A stretch of DNA of 64,000 nt from NCBI GenBank assembly GCA_963662525.1, contig OY759717.1, positions 2,170,001-2,234,000 of the forward strand, in the 5' to 3' direction. The translations under genes were made by a program, and so were the position numbers. Numbering within the stretch: the first letter of the stretch is position 1; every line of letters begins with the position of its first letter. Positions 25,117-35,082 of the stretch are shown here, in pieces. Below the pieces are notes generated by a model. That model saw nothing but the letters and a program-made list of their open reading frames with translations. It searched no databases and had not been told where the DNA came from. Source of the DNA: CAZSDU01 sp963662525. Lineage in GTDB: Bacteria; Bacteroidota; Bacteroidia; Bacteroidales; FEN-979.

Positions 25117-25212
25117 GGAATGATCGTTTAGAAATAATAAAGAATCTGCGGGAAAATGAGATCGGGAATTATTCTACAGATGAAATTTTTGGACAGATCC
25201 GCAATAATGATG

Positions 25213-25220
25213 CAAAGATA
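25213..25220 (-). promoter_or_regulatory. Putative -7 box of the nitronate-monooxygenase-like gene
   Basis: TATCTTTG on the minus strand matches TAnnTTTG exactly; a TTTG lies 24 bases upstream of it, the same spacing as for tRNA-Lys. It gives a leader of about 90 bases with no obvious structure. Confidence 0.45.
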
Positions 25221-25294
25221 CGATATTTTTACCCAATCCAGGATCAAATATTGAATCGGAACAAAGCATCAATATATTTGTCAGATTAAAGCCT

Positions 25295-27238
25295 TCAATG
25301 ATTAATTGAAAATTTCCCAGAAGTTTGAATATTTTCATGCGAGAGCACATAAAAATACAGCCCGGAGGTATAACCCATCGTGCTCAAATTTATTTCAGAC
25401 TGTCCCTGAACCAGGAACATCATATCCTTAAGCTGTCCGGATTGATCATAGATGTAAATTGTCCTCCTGTCTTTCGGCGGTGATCCTGTGAAACTGAATG
25501 TTAGTCTGTCCCTGGCAGGGTTAGGATAAATCCGCAACCCTGAATGGTTGAGGTGTTCTTTGACTGAGCTGATAGTATTGTTACCGGAAATAATCTGACA
25601 ATAAGGATCAAAAATTACTGAATCAACATTAAACGGGATATTCAAGGTAAACAATTGACCTGAAAAAGTATTGCTCACGCGAATCAGGGTATCCCGTTCT
25701 GCATTTTTAAACATCAACTGAAGAGGTAAAGTAAAAAAGGACACTGAAGAATGCGATTGGGTTTGAGAAATAGTGAAAGAAATAGTATCTCCGGCTTGGG
25801 ACCAATTGATCTGGTAGGAAGGATAACCTTCACCTTTGAACCATGCATCAAAATACTCGGTAAGATCCTGTCCGAAAGAACTTTCGAGTTGTGATTTCAA
25901 GTCATCAGTTCGTGCGAAGCCATAGGCCAAACGGAAATCATGAAGGTAATTGTACAATGCTGAGAAGAAAATGGAATCTCCCATGATCCATCGTAACTGG
26001 TGAAGGATCATGGCACCTTTTGAATAAGACAATCTTCCATCAAAAATACGGTTGATGTCAGTTGTGTCATTGCAATATACTGAACCACCAGGTTTGGAGA
26101 TAATACTTTTAACTCTAACCTCCCTGAACCGCTGCCAGTATTCAGGTAAAAGATGCTCATAACAAAGTCCTGAAAGGTAGGTGCCAAATCCTTCATTCAG
26201 CCAGACATCCGTCCAGCTACCACAGGTGACTTTATTTCCGAACCATTGGTGAGCAAGTTCATGGGCCATCAGTTCGAAACCGAAGGAGGTGATGAAAGTC
26301 ATGGTTTGGTGTTCCATCCCGCCTCCCCAGCCAAACTGTGCATGACCGTATTTTTCTTGCTGAAATGGATAAATCCCAAACAAGGAGTCAAAGAGCTGGA
26401 CCATAGGTATAATCTTACTTGTCTGAGCGGAAACTGAGGCAGAATCTTCCGGATAAATAAAGTTAATCACTTTCAGTGTATCACTGCCGAATGAAACTTT
26501 CTCTTCGTAAACGGTATAATTGGTTACTGCTAGGCAAACCAGGTAGGTGGCGATGGGATAACGATGTTTCCAATGGTATAGGGAGTGGGTACTGTTTTGG
26601 CTAACTGAAACCAGTATACCATTGCTTGCAGATTTGTTACCCAAGGGAGTCCGGATATAAATATCAAGCGAATCGGCTTTATCAGACAATCCATTTTTAC
26701 AGGGCCACCAGTCGCTTGATCCATAAGGTTCAGAAAGGGTCCAGATAATGGGTGATCCGTTATGGCTATCCTGTATAAAGGAATCAGAACCATTGTCCGG
26801 AGGCACACCATGATAATAAATGGTGATAGAATCAGCAACCAGCGGTGGAAGAATATCGGCAAAACGGATACAAAGCAAATCACTGATATGCTGCCATGCC
26901 ACGCTCTGTGAACGGTATTCAACAGAATCGACCGTAAGCTCCTGGCTCAGATCAAAAACCAGAGAATCTGACCCGGGTTCCGCCGGGACAAACAAAGTGG
27001 TTACATTCCCTGAAATCTCCTTTAGCGATGGATCAATATTCCAGAAGCAACGGTACCATTTTACATCATAGTTTCTTGTGTATTCGTGGTTTCTTGAGAT
27101 AAATATACAGGCATGAGCCGCCCGTTCTTCCTTTACAATGGTCATTAGATCATCAGGATTAAAAGCAGCCTGGGCCTGAAGGACACCTGAAATGTAGAGG
27201 CAATTAAAAAACAGGATTATTGTCTTTTGTATTGGCAT
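25295..27238 (-). CDS. Secreted M1-family metallopeptidase with T9SS sorting domain
   Basis: 647 residues. A signal peptide (about 1-23, ending QAQA) leads the M1 fold. The exopeptidase motif reads GGGMEHQT instead of the usual GAMEN. The zinc site HELAHQWFGNKV (about 322-333) is followed by the third ligand Glu in WLNEGFGTYL. The last 85 residues (LRIYPNPARDRLTFSF through STMGYTSGLYFYVLS) form a type A T9SS C-terminal sorting domain. The protein should therefore cross the outer membrane by type IX secretion and act on peptides at the surface or outside. The catalytic residues look intact. Confidence 0.9.
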   Translation of the reverse strand: MPIQKTIILFFNCLYISGVLQAQAAFNPDDLMTIVKEERAAHACIFISRNHEYTRNYDVKWYRCFWNIDPSLKEISGNVTTLFVPAEPGSDSLVFDLSQELTVDSVEYRSQSVAWQHISDLLCIRFADILPPLVADSITIYYHGVPPDNGSDSFIQDSHNGSPIIWTLSEPYGSSDWWPCKNGLSDKADSLDIYIRTPLGNKSASNGILVSVSQNSTHSLYHWKHRYPIATYLVCLAVTNYTVYEEKVSFGSDTLKVINFIYPEDSASVSAQTSKIIPMVQLFDSLFGIYPFQQEKYGHAQFGWGGGMEHQTMTFITSFGFELMAHELAHQWFGNKVTCGSWTDVWLNEGFGTYLSGLCYEHLLPEYWQRFREVRVKSIISKPGGSVYCNDTTDINRIFDGRLSYSKGAMILHQLRWIMGDSIFFSALYNYLHDFRLAYGFARTDDLKSQLESSFGQDLTEYFDAWFKGEGYPSYQINWSQAGDTISFTISQTQSHSSVSFFTLPLQLMFKNAERDTLIRVSNTFSGQLFTLNIPFNVDSVIFDPYCQIISGNNTISSVKEHLNHSGLRIYPNPARDRLTFSFTGSPPKDRRTIYIYDQSGQLKDMMFLVQGQSEINLSTMGYTSGLYFYVLSHENIQTSGKFSINH

Positions 27239-27600
27239 AGGGTCAGAATTGTCAGGATAAATTTCAAAAAATTTGAAAGTAAATATCCACTGCTTGATAA
27301 TCTATTGCCCCGAAAATTTCTTCAATAGCATTGACGTAATCTGAGTTATACCTTATCAGGGCATCTTTGACTATTAATAAGCCAATTGCTTTTTAACTCA
27401 CTGAGCCATGGGCAGGATGCTAAGATACAAATTTTTATTGTGTGGATTTCAAGTATCTAAAACGTTAAATATTTAGTACCTTTGCAAGATTAAATCAATG
27501 ACAGTAAAATTAAATTACTTCCTGCCGGAAAATCCAGCAGGGAGAAACCCACGAAGTGGCGTCCTTTATCACTTTGCGGATGTCACTTTTATTATTTAGC
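27239..27600. other. Intergenic region between the M1 peptidase and acyl-CoA ligase genes
   Basis: Divergent, 362 bases. It holds a short palindrome (TTTCAAA, 3 bases, TTTGAAA at 27262-27278), a TACCTTTG box at 27477-27484 pointing right, and a 33-codon open frame (27498-27599) ending one base before the ligase ATG. The rest shows nothing I can name. Confidence 0.4.
27477..27484 (+). promoter_or_regulatory. Putative -7 box of the acyl-CoA ligase gene
   Basis: TACCTTTG matches TAnnTTTG. It predicts a start near 27491, a few bases before the 33-codon frame at 27498. No clear -33 element. Confidence 0.4.
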
Positions 27601-29244
27601 ATGAGAGAACAACTCAAATTAACATTCCCGGCTCAACTGGCAGAAACCGTGCGCTTATTTGGTGACCGTCCTGCCATGGCACTTGTGGGTGAGCAACCGA
27701 TAACATACAATGAACTTTCTGACACTGTAAAGTCATTAATTTTATTTCTTCAGAAAATTGGATTTAAACCTGGCGAAAAGGCTGGTATTCTTAGTGCCAA
27801 TATGCCGAACTGGGGAATTGTATATTATGCCATTACCTGCATGGGAGGTATCGTCGTTCCCCTGCTTCCTGATTTTCATCAGGATGAGATCGAAAATATT
27901 GTAAATCATTCTGAGGCAAAGCTGATCTTTGTTTCCGAAAATTTATTGTCCAGAATAAACGTGATCAAAGCGCCTAGCCTTCAATTTAGAATCAGGATTG
28001 AAGATTTTTCAGTAATTAATCCTGAATCAGGATGCGTTGTTTTTACGAAATCAGAAAAATCGGATGAAAATTATCCGGTTGAGGAGGACACTATTGCTGC
28101 ATTGATATATACTTCAGGTACAACCGGTAAGTCAAAGGGAGTCATGCTGACACATAAAAACATCACATTTACCGCATTCAAATCGGGGGTTATTCAACCA
28201 ATCGATGAAAATGATCGCTTCTTATCTGTCCTTCCCCTTTCACATACTTATGAGAACACATTAGGATTAATTCTTCCCATGTTAGGAGGGGCCAGTATAT
28301 TTTATTTAGGCCGGCCACCAACGTCTTCAATACTTCTTCCTGCATTAAAACAGGTAAGACCTACTCTTGTGCTAACCGTTCCGTTGATCATTGAAAAGAT
28401 TTACCGGGCAAAGATCCTGGCCACTATCAGGGAAAAATGGTTGACCCGTATGCTTTATATGATTCCTTATACCCGGAGAAAAATGAATAAAATGGCCGGA
28501 AAAAAGCTGAAAGAAACCTTTGGAGGAGAATTGAAATTTTTTGGTATAGGTGGAGCAAAATTAAATCGTTCGGTAGAAAAATTCCTAATTCAGGCGGGTT
28601 TCCCTTATGCCATTGGTTATGGTTTAACAGAGTCAGCTCCGTTACTGGCAGGCGCAAATCCACATAACGTGAAGCTTCAGTCAACAGGGCCGGCCATGGA
28701 AGGAGTTGAATTGAAAATTCATAATCCTGATTCAAAGACCGGAGAAGGTGAAATCTGGGCAAAAGGGCCAAATGTAATGCAGGGGTATTATAAAGAACCT
28801 GAACTCACCAAGGAAGTGATTACAGATGACGGATGGCTGAAAACAGGTGATCTTGGCCGGTTTGATAATTCCGGATACCTATATATCAGGGGAAGGCTGA
28901 AGACGATGATCGTGGGTTCAGGAGGTGAAAACATATATCCTGAAGACATCGAATCTGTTATCAATAATTTCCGTTATGTGATAGAGTCGTTAGTTATCGA
29001 AAAGAAGGGCAAACTGATCGCCTTGGTTCACTTTGATCAACAGGAAATTGAAGAGCGGTATCACCATCTGAAAGACGAAGTCTCGAACTTTATGGATGCG
29101 AAACTTTCGGAATTAAAGCGCGAACTCCAGGAATATGTGAATGCCCGGGTGAATAAATTTTCAAGGGTGCAGATCATTTTGGTACACCCTGAGCCTTTTC
29201 AGAAAACTGCCACACAAAAAATCAAACGGTTTCTGTACACCTGA
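27601..29244 (+). CDS. Long-chain fatty acid-CoA ligase (AMP-binding)
   Basis: 547 residues from the ATG at 27601. The P-loop-like AMP motif YTSGTTGKSKGVMLTHKN, the A5 region GYGLTESAPLL, the A7 region GWLKTGDLGRFD and the hinge RGRLKTMIVGSGGENIYPEDIE are all present. The A10 lysine lies in ATQKIKRFL. It would activate fatty acids with ATP and load them onto CoA. Codons upstream stay in frame to a GTG at 27556, but family proteins begin close to MREQLKLTF. A 33-codon frame ends one base before this ATG. Confidence 0.87.
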   Translation: MREQLKLTFPAQLAETVRLFGDRPAMALVGEQPITYNELSDTVKSLILFLQKIGFKPGEKAGILSANMPNWGIVYYAITCMGGIVVPLLPDFHQDEIENIVNHSEAKLIFVSENLLSRINVIKAPSLQFRIRIEDFSVINPESGCVVFTKSEKSDENYPVEEDTIAALIYTSGTTGKSKGVMLTHKNITFTAFKSGVIQPIDENDRFLSVLPLSHTYENTLGLILPMLGGASIFYLGRPPTSSILLPALKQVRPTLVLTVPLIIEKIYRAKILATIREKWLTRMLYMIPYTRRKMNKMAGKKLKETFGGELKFFGIGGAKLNRSVEKFLIQAGFPYAIGYGLTESAPLLAGANPHNVKLQSTGPAMEGVELKIHNPDSKTGEGEIWAKGPNVMQGYYKEPELTKEVITDDGWLKTGDLGRFDNSGYLYIRGRLKTMIVGSGGENIYPEDIESVINNFRYVIESLVIEKKGKLIALVHFDQQEIEERYHHLKDEVSNFMDAKLSELKRELQEYVNARVNKFSRVQIILVHPEPFQKTATQKIKRFLYT

Positions 29245-29331
29245 ACAGGGTAGAATTTCCCCTCGCAGCCAATACAATATTTCCCTGATTCGGAAAATTC
29301 ATGATAACCCGTTTTGCACAAACGGACTAAA

Positions 29332-30693
29332 TTACAAAATCTTAGATGGGAATGCGAGTGAAAGTAAATCTCCGCTTAGCCGTGATATTTCAATTTCCGA
29401 CTTTTTTGCTTCAAACTGAGCGGAAATCAATTCATATTCGGCATCAATCAGTTTTTTCTGAATTTCTCTTAATTCAACATCATTGATGCTACCCAGCTTG
29501 TATTTTTCAAATGCAATGTCAACATTTTCCTGAGCAATCCTGACATTTAACAATTGCATTTTAATCACTTCACAACTTGCCCTGTATTGGTTAAAAAGTT
29601 TCAGTAAACTAGAACGTAATTCTTCCTCGGCATCTTTTTCGCTGATCTCACCTGAACTCATCAGGATTTTGGCATTTTTTATAGAACGGTTGACATTAAA
29701 TCCATTAAAAAGTAGGAAAGATAATGAGAATCCATAGGAGAGACCGTAGCTCTGATTGTATTCCAGGAAACCTGTCTGGGAATTCAGGGTATTATAACTG
29801 TAACCGGCATTGACATTCAGTTGGGGATACCTGTCAGATTGAGCTTGTTTAACTCCCAGCCTGTAAAGATTCTGTTTCATCCGGGCAGAATTAAGCTCGG
29901 AATTCTGAGCCAGAGCCTTATGTATTAGGCTGTCATAAGGAGGCAGGGGGTTAATCAGGATGGTGTCATGGATATCAAATGGAGTTGTCACCTGCCTGGC
30001 GAGCAAACGGTTCAGGTCAGCCTTAGTATTGGCCAATAAAACCAGTTGGCGGATCAGCATTGTGCTGTCTGCATTAAGGTCGACCGTTGATTGAAGTAAC
30101 ATGAGTTCTGAACCTGCACCCAAAGAAAGTTTGGCTTCCGCTATATTTTTTCGCTGAATTGAGAGGTCCACAGCGTCATGGGCAACACGAACCAACTGCC
30201 CCAATTGAATAGTACCATAATAAGTCAGGCTAATGTCTGCTATAGTTCCTTCGACAACGATGCGGGTACCGTTTTTCCCAAGATCTTCAAGCACACCGAG
30301 CATTTTTTTATTGACAAACATATTCATCCCATCAAATAACGTCCAGTTGAGTTGGACACCAATATTCAGGGTGTTATTTTTGGCATTTGCAATGTCTTTT
30401 GTCGTTCCGCTGAATTGTTCCTGGTGAGTTGTACTGATGGTGTTATTTTGAGTTGCATTCAGGACAATGGATGGAAGGAATCCGGCATTTCCAATGGTAT
30501 TATTGTTTTTTACAATACGGGCATCATTTTCCTGGAGAATAATCGAAAAATTGTTGCTTAATCCTGTTTCCATAGCTTTCTGTAACGTCAATAATTCCTG
30601 TGACCGACAGTTGGAAGAGAAAATAAGAAAAATTGCTGTCAACACAAGGTAAATCAATAACCCCAAAAAACGGAAACGAAAAAGTCTGATCAT
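29332..30693 (-). CDS. TolC-family outer membrane efflux protein
   Basis: 453 residues with an N-terminal signal sequence. Two repeated outer-membrane-efflux halves are rich in long coiled-coil stretches, with the usual VAHDAVDLSIQRKNIAEAKL and VDIAFEKYKLGSINDVELRE segments. It would form the trimeric outer-membrane duct of the RND pump encoded just upstream. The start overlaps the pump gene stop by ATGA (30690-30693). It is the third gene of a three-gene operon: adaptor, pump, duct. Confidence 0.9.
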   Translation of the reverse strand: MIRLFRFRFLGLLIYLVLTAIFLIFSSNCRSQELLTLQKAMETGLSNNFSIILQENDARIVKNNNTIGNAGFLPSIVLNATQNNTISTTHQEQFSGTTKDIANAKNNTLNIGVQLNWTLFDGMNMFVNKKMLGVLEDLGKNGTRIVVEGTIADISLTYYGTIQLGQLVRVAHDAVDLSIQRKNIAEAKLSLGAGSELMLLQSTVDLNADSTMLIRQLVLLANTKADLNRLLARQVTTPFDIHDTILINPLPPYDSLIHKALAQNSELNSARMKQNLYRLGVKQAQSDRYPQLNVNAGYSYNTLNSQTGFLEYNQSYGLSYGFSLSFLLFNGFNVNRSIKNAKILMSSGEISEKDAEEELRSSLLKLFNQYRASCEVIKMQLLNVRIAQENVDIAFEKYKLGSINDVELREIQKKLIDAEYELISAQFEAKKSEIEISRLSGDLLSLAFPSKIL

Positions 30694-33600
30694 GTTAAAT
30701 TTCTATTATTCTGTTCCTTTGTTGCTTGATTATACTTTTCCTTGGAAAGATAGGTATATAATGCCGGAATGACAAATAAGGTCAGAATTAAAGAGAAAAT
30801 TAATCCACCTATGATTGTTATTCCCATAGGAACACGGCTTCGTGAGGCAGCCCCGAGGGCCATAGCAATGGGTAGTGCTCCGAGGGCCGTGGCCAGGCTG
30901 GTCATCAGAATAGGTCGTAAACGACGGGTTGCCGCATCGATTACTGCTTCATTCAATGCTAAACCTGCCTGCTTCCGCTGATTGGCAAATTCAACGATCA
31001 ATATCCCGTTTTTTGTTACAATGCCAATTAGTACGATGATCCCGATTTCACTGAAAACATTCAGGGTTTGTCCGAATATATAAAGCGATAACATAGCCCC
31101 TGCCAGAGCAAGAGGTACAGTAAACATGATGATCAGCGGATCCATGAAGCTCTCAAACTGCGCAGCTAAAATTAAATAAACCAGGATCAGCGCGAGGACC
31201 AGGGCAAATATTAAACTTCCTGAACTGTCTTCAAATTCTTTCGAGGTCCCCGATAGTGCAGATGAAAAAGAAGCGTCAAATATAGCTTTCCCGATTTTTC
31301 GCATCTCAGCTATCCCTTGCCCAAGTGTCACTCCTTTAACTGGTTGTGCTGAAACAGTTGCAGAAACATATCGGTTAAACCGGTACAGCTGAGGAGGATT
31401 GCTTTGCTCTTTCAACCGCACCACATTATCTAGCTGGATCAATGCTCCCTGATTATTCCTGATATAGATAGAGCTCAGATCCAATGGTTTGTCGCGGTTT
31501 GACCGGTCAGCTTGTCCGATAACCTGGTACTGTTTGCTGTTCATGATGAAATAGCCGTAACGTTGCCCGCTGAAATAAAGCTGAAGATTTTCAGCAATAT
31601 CCCTGACGTTAATTCCTAAAGACCTTGCCCGGTCTCGATCAATTTCAACCGACAATTCAGGTTTATTGAATTTCAGGTTCAGATCAACCACCTGGAACAT
31701 CGGATCGGACTGAACCTCTTCCATAAACCTTGGAAGATACTTTTTAAGTTTTTCAAAATCAGGAGCGAGGATGACATATTGAACCGGTAATCCGGCATTC
31801 CGGCTACCACCAATGGTTTGTTCCTGTATAACGAAAGTCCTGGCAAAATTGTACTTTTTCGTTATTAAACTGAGTTCGTCAGCAATATCCTGCTGAGTTC
31901 TGTTTCGTTCTCTCGGCTGCGACAGCGTAAGCCTTACGAAACCTGTATTGGTAGAAGAAGCAGAACCGAATCCTGGAGCAGTAATACCCAGCATGGATTC
32001 CTTTTCAGGGATAGTATCTACGATTGTCAGAATCTGGTCCATGTACCGGTTCATCAGTTCAAAGGAAGTCCCTTCAGGAGCAGTCGACATAATCTGCATC
32101 CGGCTTTTATCTTCCATAGGGGCTAGCTCAGACGGGATTAGGGAGCCGATCCCCAAAATCATTCCCAGGGAAATTACCATAATCAGGATAGACAACCAGC
32201 GATGTGCGATAAAAAGCCGGAGGTTTCGGTGGTAGAAATCGGTGAGTCCGTTCAGGAGGTTTTCAGTGACGATAAAAAGCCTGTTGTGATGATCAACCTT
32301 TTTTAACATCCTGGAGCTCATCATGGGCGTCAGGGTAAGGGATACAAGGGCGGAGACTAAAACAGATCCGGCCACCACAACACCAAATTCACGGAAAAGC
32401 CTGCCGGTTAAACCCTGGAGGAAAATGATCGGGAGGAACACTGCAGCCAGTGTGATGGTCGTTGAAAGAATGGCAAAATAAATTTCCTTGGAGCCCTGGT
32501 GTCCGGCCTCAATAGGATCCATGCCACCTTCTATTTTGTGATAAATATTTTCAAGGACGACGATGGCATCATCTACCACAAGTCCTGTAGCCAGCACAAT
32601 TCCAAGCAAAGTCAGGATATTGATCGAAAATCCTGCAACATACATGATAAAAAAACCGCTGATCAACGAAATCGGTATGGCAATGATGGGAATCAGGGTT
32701 GTTCTCCAGCTTCTTAAAAAGAAAAAGATAACAAGCAATACCAGTCCGAAAGCAATGAGAATGGTCTCCTGAACCTCGGTAATGGCCTTTCTGATACTCA
32801 GGGTAGTGTCGAGGTTTGTTCCGACCTGTATGTCAGCCGGTACTTCGGTTTTCAACTGGGCAACTCGTTTGTAGATTTCATCGACAATAGCTATCTGATT
32901 GGCACCGGGTTGAGGTGTGATTCCAACACCGACCATAGGAACTTTTCCATTTCCTTTCATGATCGTACGTTCGTTTTCAGGCAGCAACCTGGCAGTACCC
33001 ACATCCCTCATCCGGATAACGGTACCATTCCTTTCCAGAATGATCATATCATTGAATTCCGCAGGAGTCGTAAGCCGTCCTTTGGTTCGTATGGTTAATT
33101 CTGTACCGTACCCTTCAATCCGCCCGGTAGGAAGTTCAATGTTTTCACGTGTCAGGGCATTCCGGACATCTCCCGGTGTAAGCTGAAAACTGGCAAGTTT
33201 TGCAGGATCCAGTAATAACTTCATGGAATACCTTCGTTCTCCCCATATCCTGATCTCGCTGACTCCTGGGATGGTTTGAAGTCGTTCTTTAAAGACATTG
33301 TTGGCGATATCAGATAATTCCATCAGATTGCGTGCATTGCTTTGAAGGGTGATCGCAAAAATCGGGTTTGCATCAGCATCAGATTTGCTCACAATCGGAG
33401 GGTCAGTGTCTGGCGGAATGCTGCGGATGGCACGGGATACCCGATCCCTGACATCATTTGCTGCCGCTTCCATGTCAACGCCAAGTTCGAATTCAACGGT
33501 AATATTGCTGCGTCCATCGCTACTGATGGAAGTCAGGGAACGGATACCGGCAATACCGTTGATCGATTCTTCCAGGGGTTCGGTGATCTGGGATTCAATG

Positions 33601-33773
33601 ACATCAGCATTGGCGCCGATATAATTGGTAGTTACCGTGACAACAGGCGGGTCCACGCTGGGAAATTCCCTGACACCAAGAAAAACATAACCAATAACTC
33701 CAAAAAGAACGATCAGCAGCGAAATAACTGTCGCTAATACAGGCCGGTTAATACTCAGGGATGAGATATTCAT
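30690..33773 (-). CDS. RND efflux pump inner-membrane permease (AcrB/HAE1 type)
   Basis: 1027 residues, usual for the hydrophobe/amphiphile efflux family. The N-terminus SSLSINRPVLATVISLLIVLFG and the twelve-segment layout are typical. GLVVDDAIVVLENIYH (about 395-410) holds the paired aspartates of proton relay, and GIVTKNGILIVEFAN lies in the second half. It exports drugs, detergents or metabolites using the proton gradient. Both ends overlap neighbours by ATGA. No regulator gene is adjacent. Confidence 0.93.
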   Translation of the reverse strand: MNISSLSINRPVLATVISLLIVLFGVIGYVFLGVREFPSVDPPVVTVTTNYIGANADVIESQITEPLEESINGIAGIRSLTSISSDGRSNITVEFELGVDMEAAANDVRDRVSRAIRSIPPDTDPPIVSKSDADANPIFAITLQSNARNLMELSDIANNVFKERLQTIPGVSEIRIWGERRYSMKLLLDPAKLASFQLTPGDVRNALTRENIELPTGRIEGYGTELTIRTKGRLTTPAEFNDMIILERNGTVIRMRDVGTARLLPENERTIMKGNGKVPMVGVGITPQPGANQIAIVDEIYKRVAQLKTEVPADIQVGTNLDTTLSIRKAITEVQETILIAFGLVLLVIFFFLRSWRTTLIPIIAIPISLISGFFIMYVAGFSINILTLLGIVLATGLVVDDAIVVLENIYHKIEGGMDPIEAGHQGSKEIYFAILSTTITLAAVFLPIIFLQGLTGRLFREFGVVVAGSVLVSALVSLTLTPMMSSRMLKKVDHHNRLFIVTENLLNGLTDFYHRNLRLFIAHRWLSILIMVISLGMILGIGSLIPSELAPMEDKSRMQIMSTAPEGTSFELMNRYMDQILTIVDTIPEKESMLGITAPGFGSASSTNTGFVRLTLSQPRERNRTQQDIADELSLITKKYNFARTFVIQEQTIGGSRNAGLPVQYVILAPDFEKLKKYLPRFMEEVQSDPMFQVVDLNLKFNKPELSVEIDRDRARSLGINVRDIAENLQLYFSGQRYGYFIMNSKQYQVIGQADRSNRDKPLDLSSIYIRNNQGALIQLDNVVRLKEQSNPPQLYRFNRYVSATVSAQPVKGVTLGQGIAEMRKIGKAIFDASFSSALSGTSKEFEDSSGSLIFALVLALILVYLILAAQFESFMDPLIIMFTVPLALAGAMLSLYIFGQTLNVFSEIGIIVLIGIVTKNGILIVEFANQRKQAGLALNEAVIDAATRRLRPILMTSLATALGALPIAMALGAASRSRVPMGITIIGGLIFSLILTLFVIPALYTYLSKEKYNQATKEQNNRNLT

Positions 33774-34819
33774 GGAAGCTTAATCTTGACAGGCATTTCA
33801 TCCCTGAGTTGCATGATTCCTGAAGTTATTACCTTATCTCCGGGATTTAATCCTTCAATGACCTGAACTTCTCTTTCTGTCCTGATCCCGGTAACGATAA
33901 TCCTGGATCTGGCTTTTCCCTCTTTGCAGATAAATACTTTTTCACCGTTCATCTGGGGGATGATGGCCTCAGAAGGAATAACGAGGGCAGCCGGTATCCG
34001 TTCCAGTAAAATCTCAATTCTTGCAAAAGCTCCGGGGACCAGAATTCCGTGAGGATTCTGACAGACAGCCCGGAGGGAGACATTCCGTGTAACAGGATCA
34101 ATTTTAGGTTCAATGGCATATACTCTTCCTGTAAAAATACTATCGGCTCCTTCTACCTGAAATTGAATGGTCGTCCCATTGTGGATTTTTTCACGGTATT
34201 TTTCCGGTATTGCAAAATCAATCTTTACCGGATCAGTCTGTTGAAGCCTGGCAACCAGTGTGGTTGAAGAAATAAAACCACCCGGACTAACCTGCCGGAG
34301 TCCGATCTTGCCGCTAAACGGAGCATAGATCTCAGTTTTTGAAATTTGTGCTTTGATGAGTTCCAGCTGAGCCTGAACTATTCCGGACTGATTCACGGTT
34401 TTATCATATTCTTCCTGGCTGACAGCTTTTAAGGCCAGTAATTTTTCTTTGCGGTAAACATCGTCCTTAGCCTGTTTATCTTCAACCAAAAGTTTCTTTA
34501 ATTGGGCCTGGAGCTCACGATCATCAATCTTTAACAGAAGATCACTTTTGTTTACAAAACTACCTTCTTCAAAATTGATGGCTATGATCCGCCCCGGAAT
34601 CTCACTTCTTAATTCCACTTCCTCATTTGCAATAAGGCTGCCTGTTGCCAGAATGATATTATCCAGAGTTCTGGGTTGGACGAGAATGGCAACAACCGGA
34701 ACGCTTTTTTTTACCGGATTGTTATTGTCCGGACCTGAACCAGTTCCTTTGCATCCGGAGAGAAAAAGAATAATGATGAATAAAAGGAACCGAAAATTGT
34801 TAATCGAGGAGATTGCCAT
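33770..34819 (-). CDS. RND efflux periplasmic adaptor lipoprotein
   Basis: 349 residues from the ATG at 34817-34819. The signal peptide ends in the lipobox FLSGC. The order is then barrel-sandwich (VELRSEIPGRIIAINFEEGSF), coiled-coil hairpin (about 100-160), the second half of the sandwich (IYAPFSGKIGLRQVSPGG) and a beta-barrel domain. It links the RND pump to the TolC-like duct in the periplasm. The frame is open for 13 more codons upstream, but that would bury the signal peptide. First gene of the efflux operon. Confidence 0.9.
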   Translation of the reverse strand: MAISSINNFRFLLFIIILFLSGCKGTGSGPDNNNPVKKSVPVVAILVQPRTLDNIILATGSLIANEEVELRSEIPGRIIAINFEEGSFVNKSDLLLKIDDRELQAQLKKLLVEDKQAKDDVYRKEKLLALKAVSQEEYDKTVNQSGIVQAQLELIKAQISKTEIYAPFSGKIGLRQVSPGGFISSTTLVARLQQTDPVKIDFAIPEKYREKIHNGTTIQFQVEGADSIFTGRVYAIEPKIDPVTRNVSLRAVCQNPHGILVPGAFARIEILLERIPAALVIPSEAIIPQMNGEKVFICKEGKARSRIIVTGIRTEREVQVIEGLNPGDKVITSGIMQLRDEMPVKIKLP

Positions 34820-34851
34820 TATATGAATTGTAAAACATGAAAGGAAAATCC

Positions 34852-34884
34852 TTTGCAAAAATATAAAGAAATTTTGTATTTTTG
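34852..34884 (+). promoter_or_regulatory. Promoter of the tRNA-Pro/tRNA-Thr unit
   Basis: TTTG at 34852-34855, a 21-base spacer, and TATTTTTG at 34877-34884: both Bacteroidota sigma-factor boxes at the normal spacing. Transcription would begin a few bases before tRNA-Pro. Confidence 0.7.
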
Positions 34885-34893
34885 CCGCCCAAT

Positions 34894-34967
34894 CGGGATG
34901 TAGCGCAGTTGGCTAGCGCACCACGTTCGGGACGTGGGGGTCGGAAGTTCGAGTCTTCTCATCCCGA
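34894..34967 (+). tRNA. tRNA-Pro (anticodon CGG)
   Basis: 74 bases. The acceptor CGGGATG pairs with CATCCCG. The anticodon stem CCACG/CGTGG encloses the loop TTCGGGA, so the anticodon is CGG for CCG codons. The T arm is GGAAG-TTCGAGT-CTTCT, and the discriminator is A. CCA is not encoded. Four bases separate it from tRNA-Thr. Confidence 0.95.
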
Positions 34968-34971
34968 CAAC

Positions 34972-35044
34972 GCCTCTTTAGCTCAGTTGGTAGAGCAGCT
35001 GATTCGTAATTAGCAGGTCGGGGGTTCAAGTCCCCTGAGAGGCT
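34972..35044 (+). tRNA. tRNA-Thr (anticodon CGT)
   Basis: 73 bases. The acceptor GCCTCTT pairs with GAGAGGC. The anticodon loop TTCGTAA gives anticodon CGT for ACG codons. The D arm is GCTCAGTTGGTAGAGC, the T loop TTCAAGT and the discriminator T. It shares a promoter and a terminator with tRNA-Pro. Confidence 0.95.
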
Positions 35045-35057
35045 CAGTATTCTGATA

Positions 35058-35082
35058 AGCCCGCCTTTCGGGCTATTTTTTT
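35058..35082 (+). terminator. Rho-independent terminator after the tRNA pair
   Basis: AGCCCG / CGGGCT, a 6-bp stem with a 5-base loop, followed by A and seven T. It ends the tRNA transcript and overlaps the 3' end of the 34-residue gene on the other strand. Confidence 0.8.

Noticed and set aside
27270..27390. Minus-strand open stretch of about 38 codons upstream of the M1 peptidase gene
   Set aside because: It lacks a usual start codon after the preceding stop and has no partner sequence to show it is a gene fragment.
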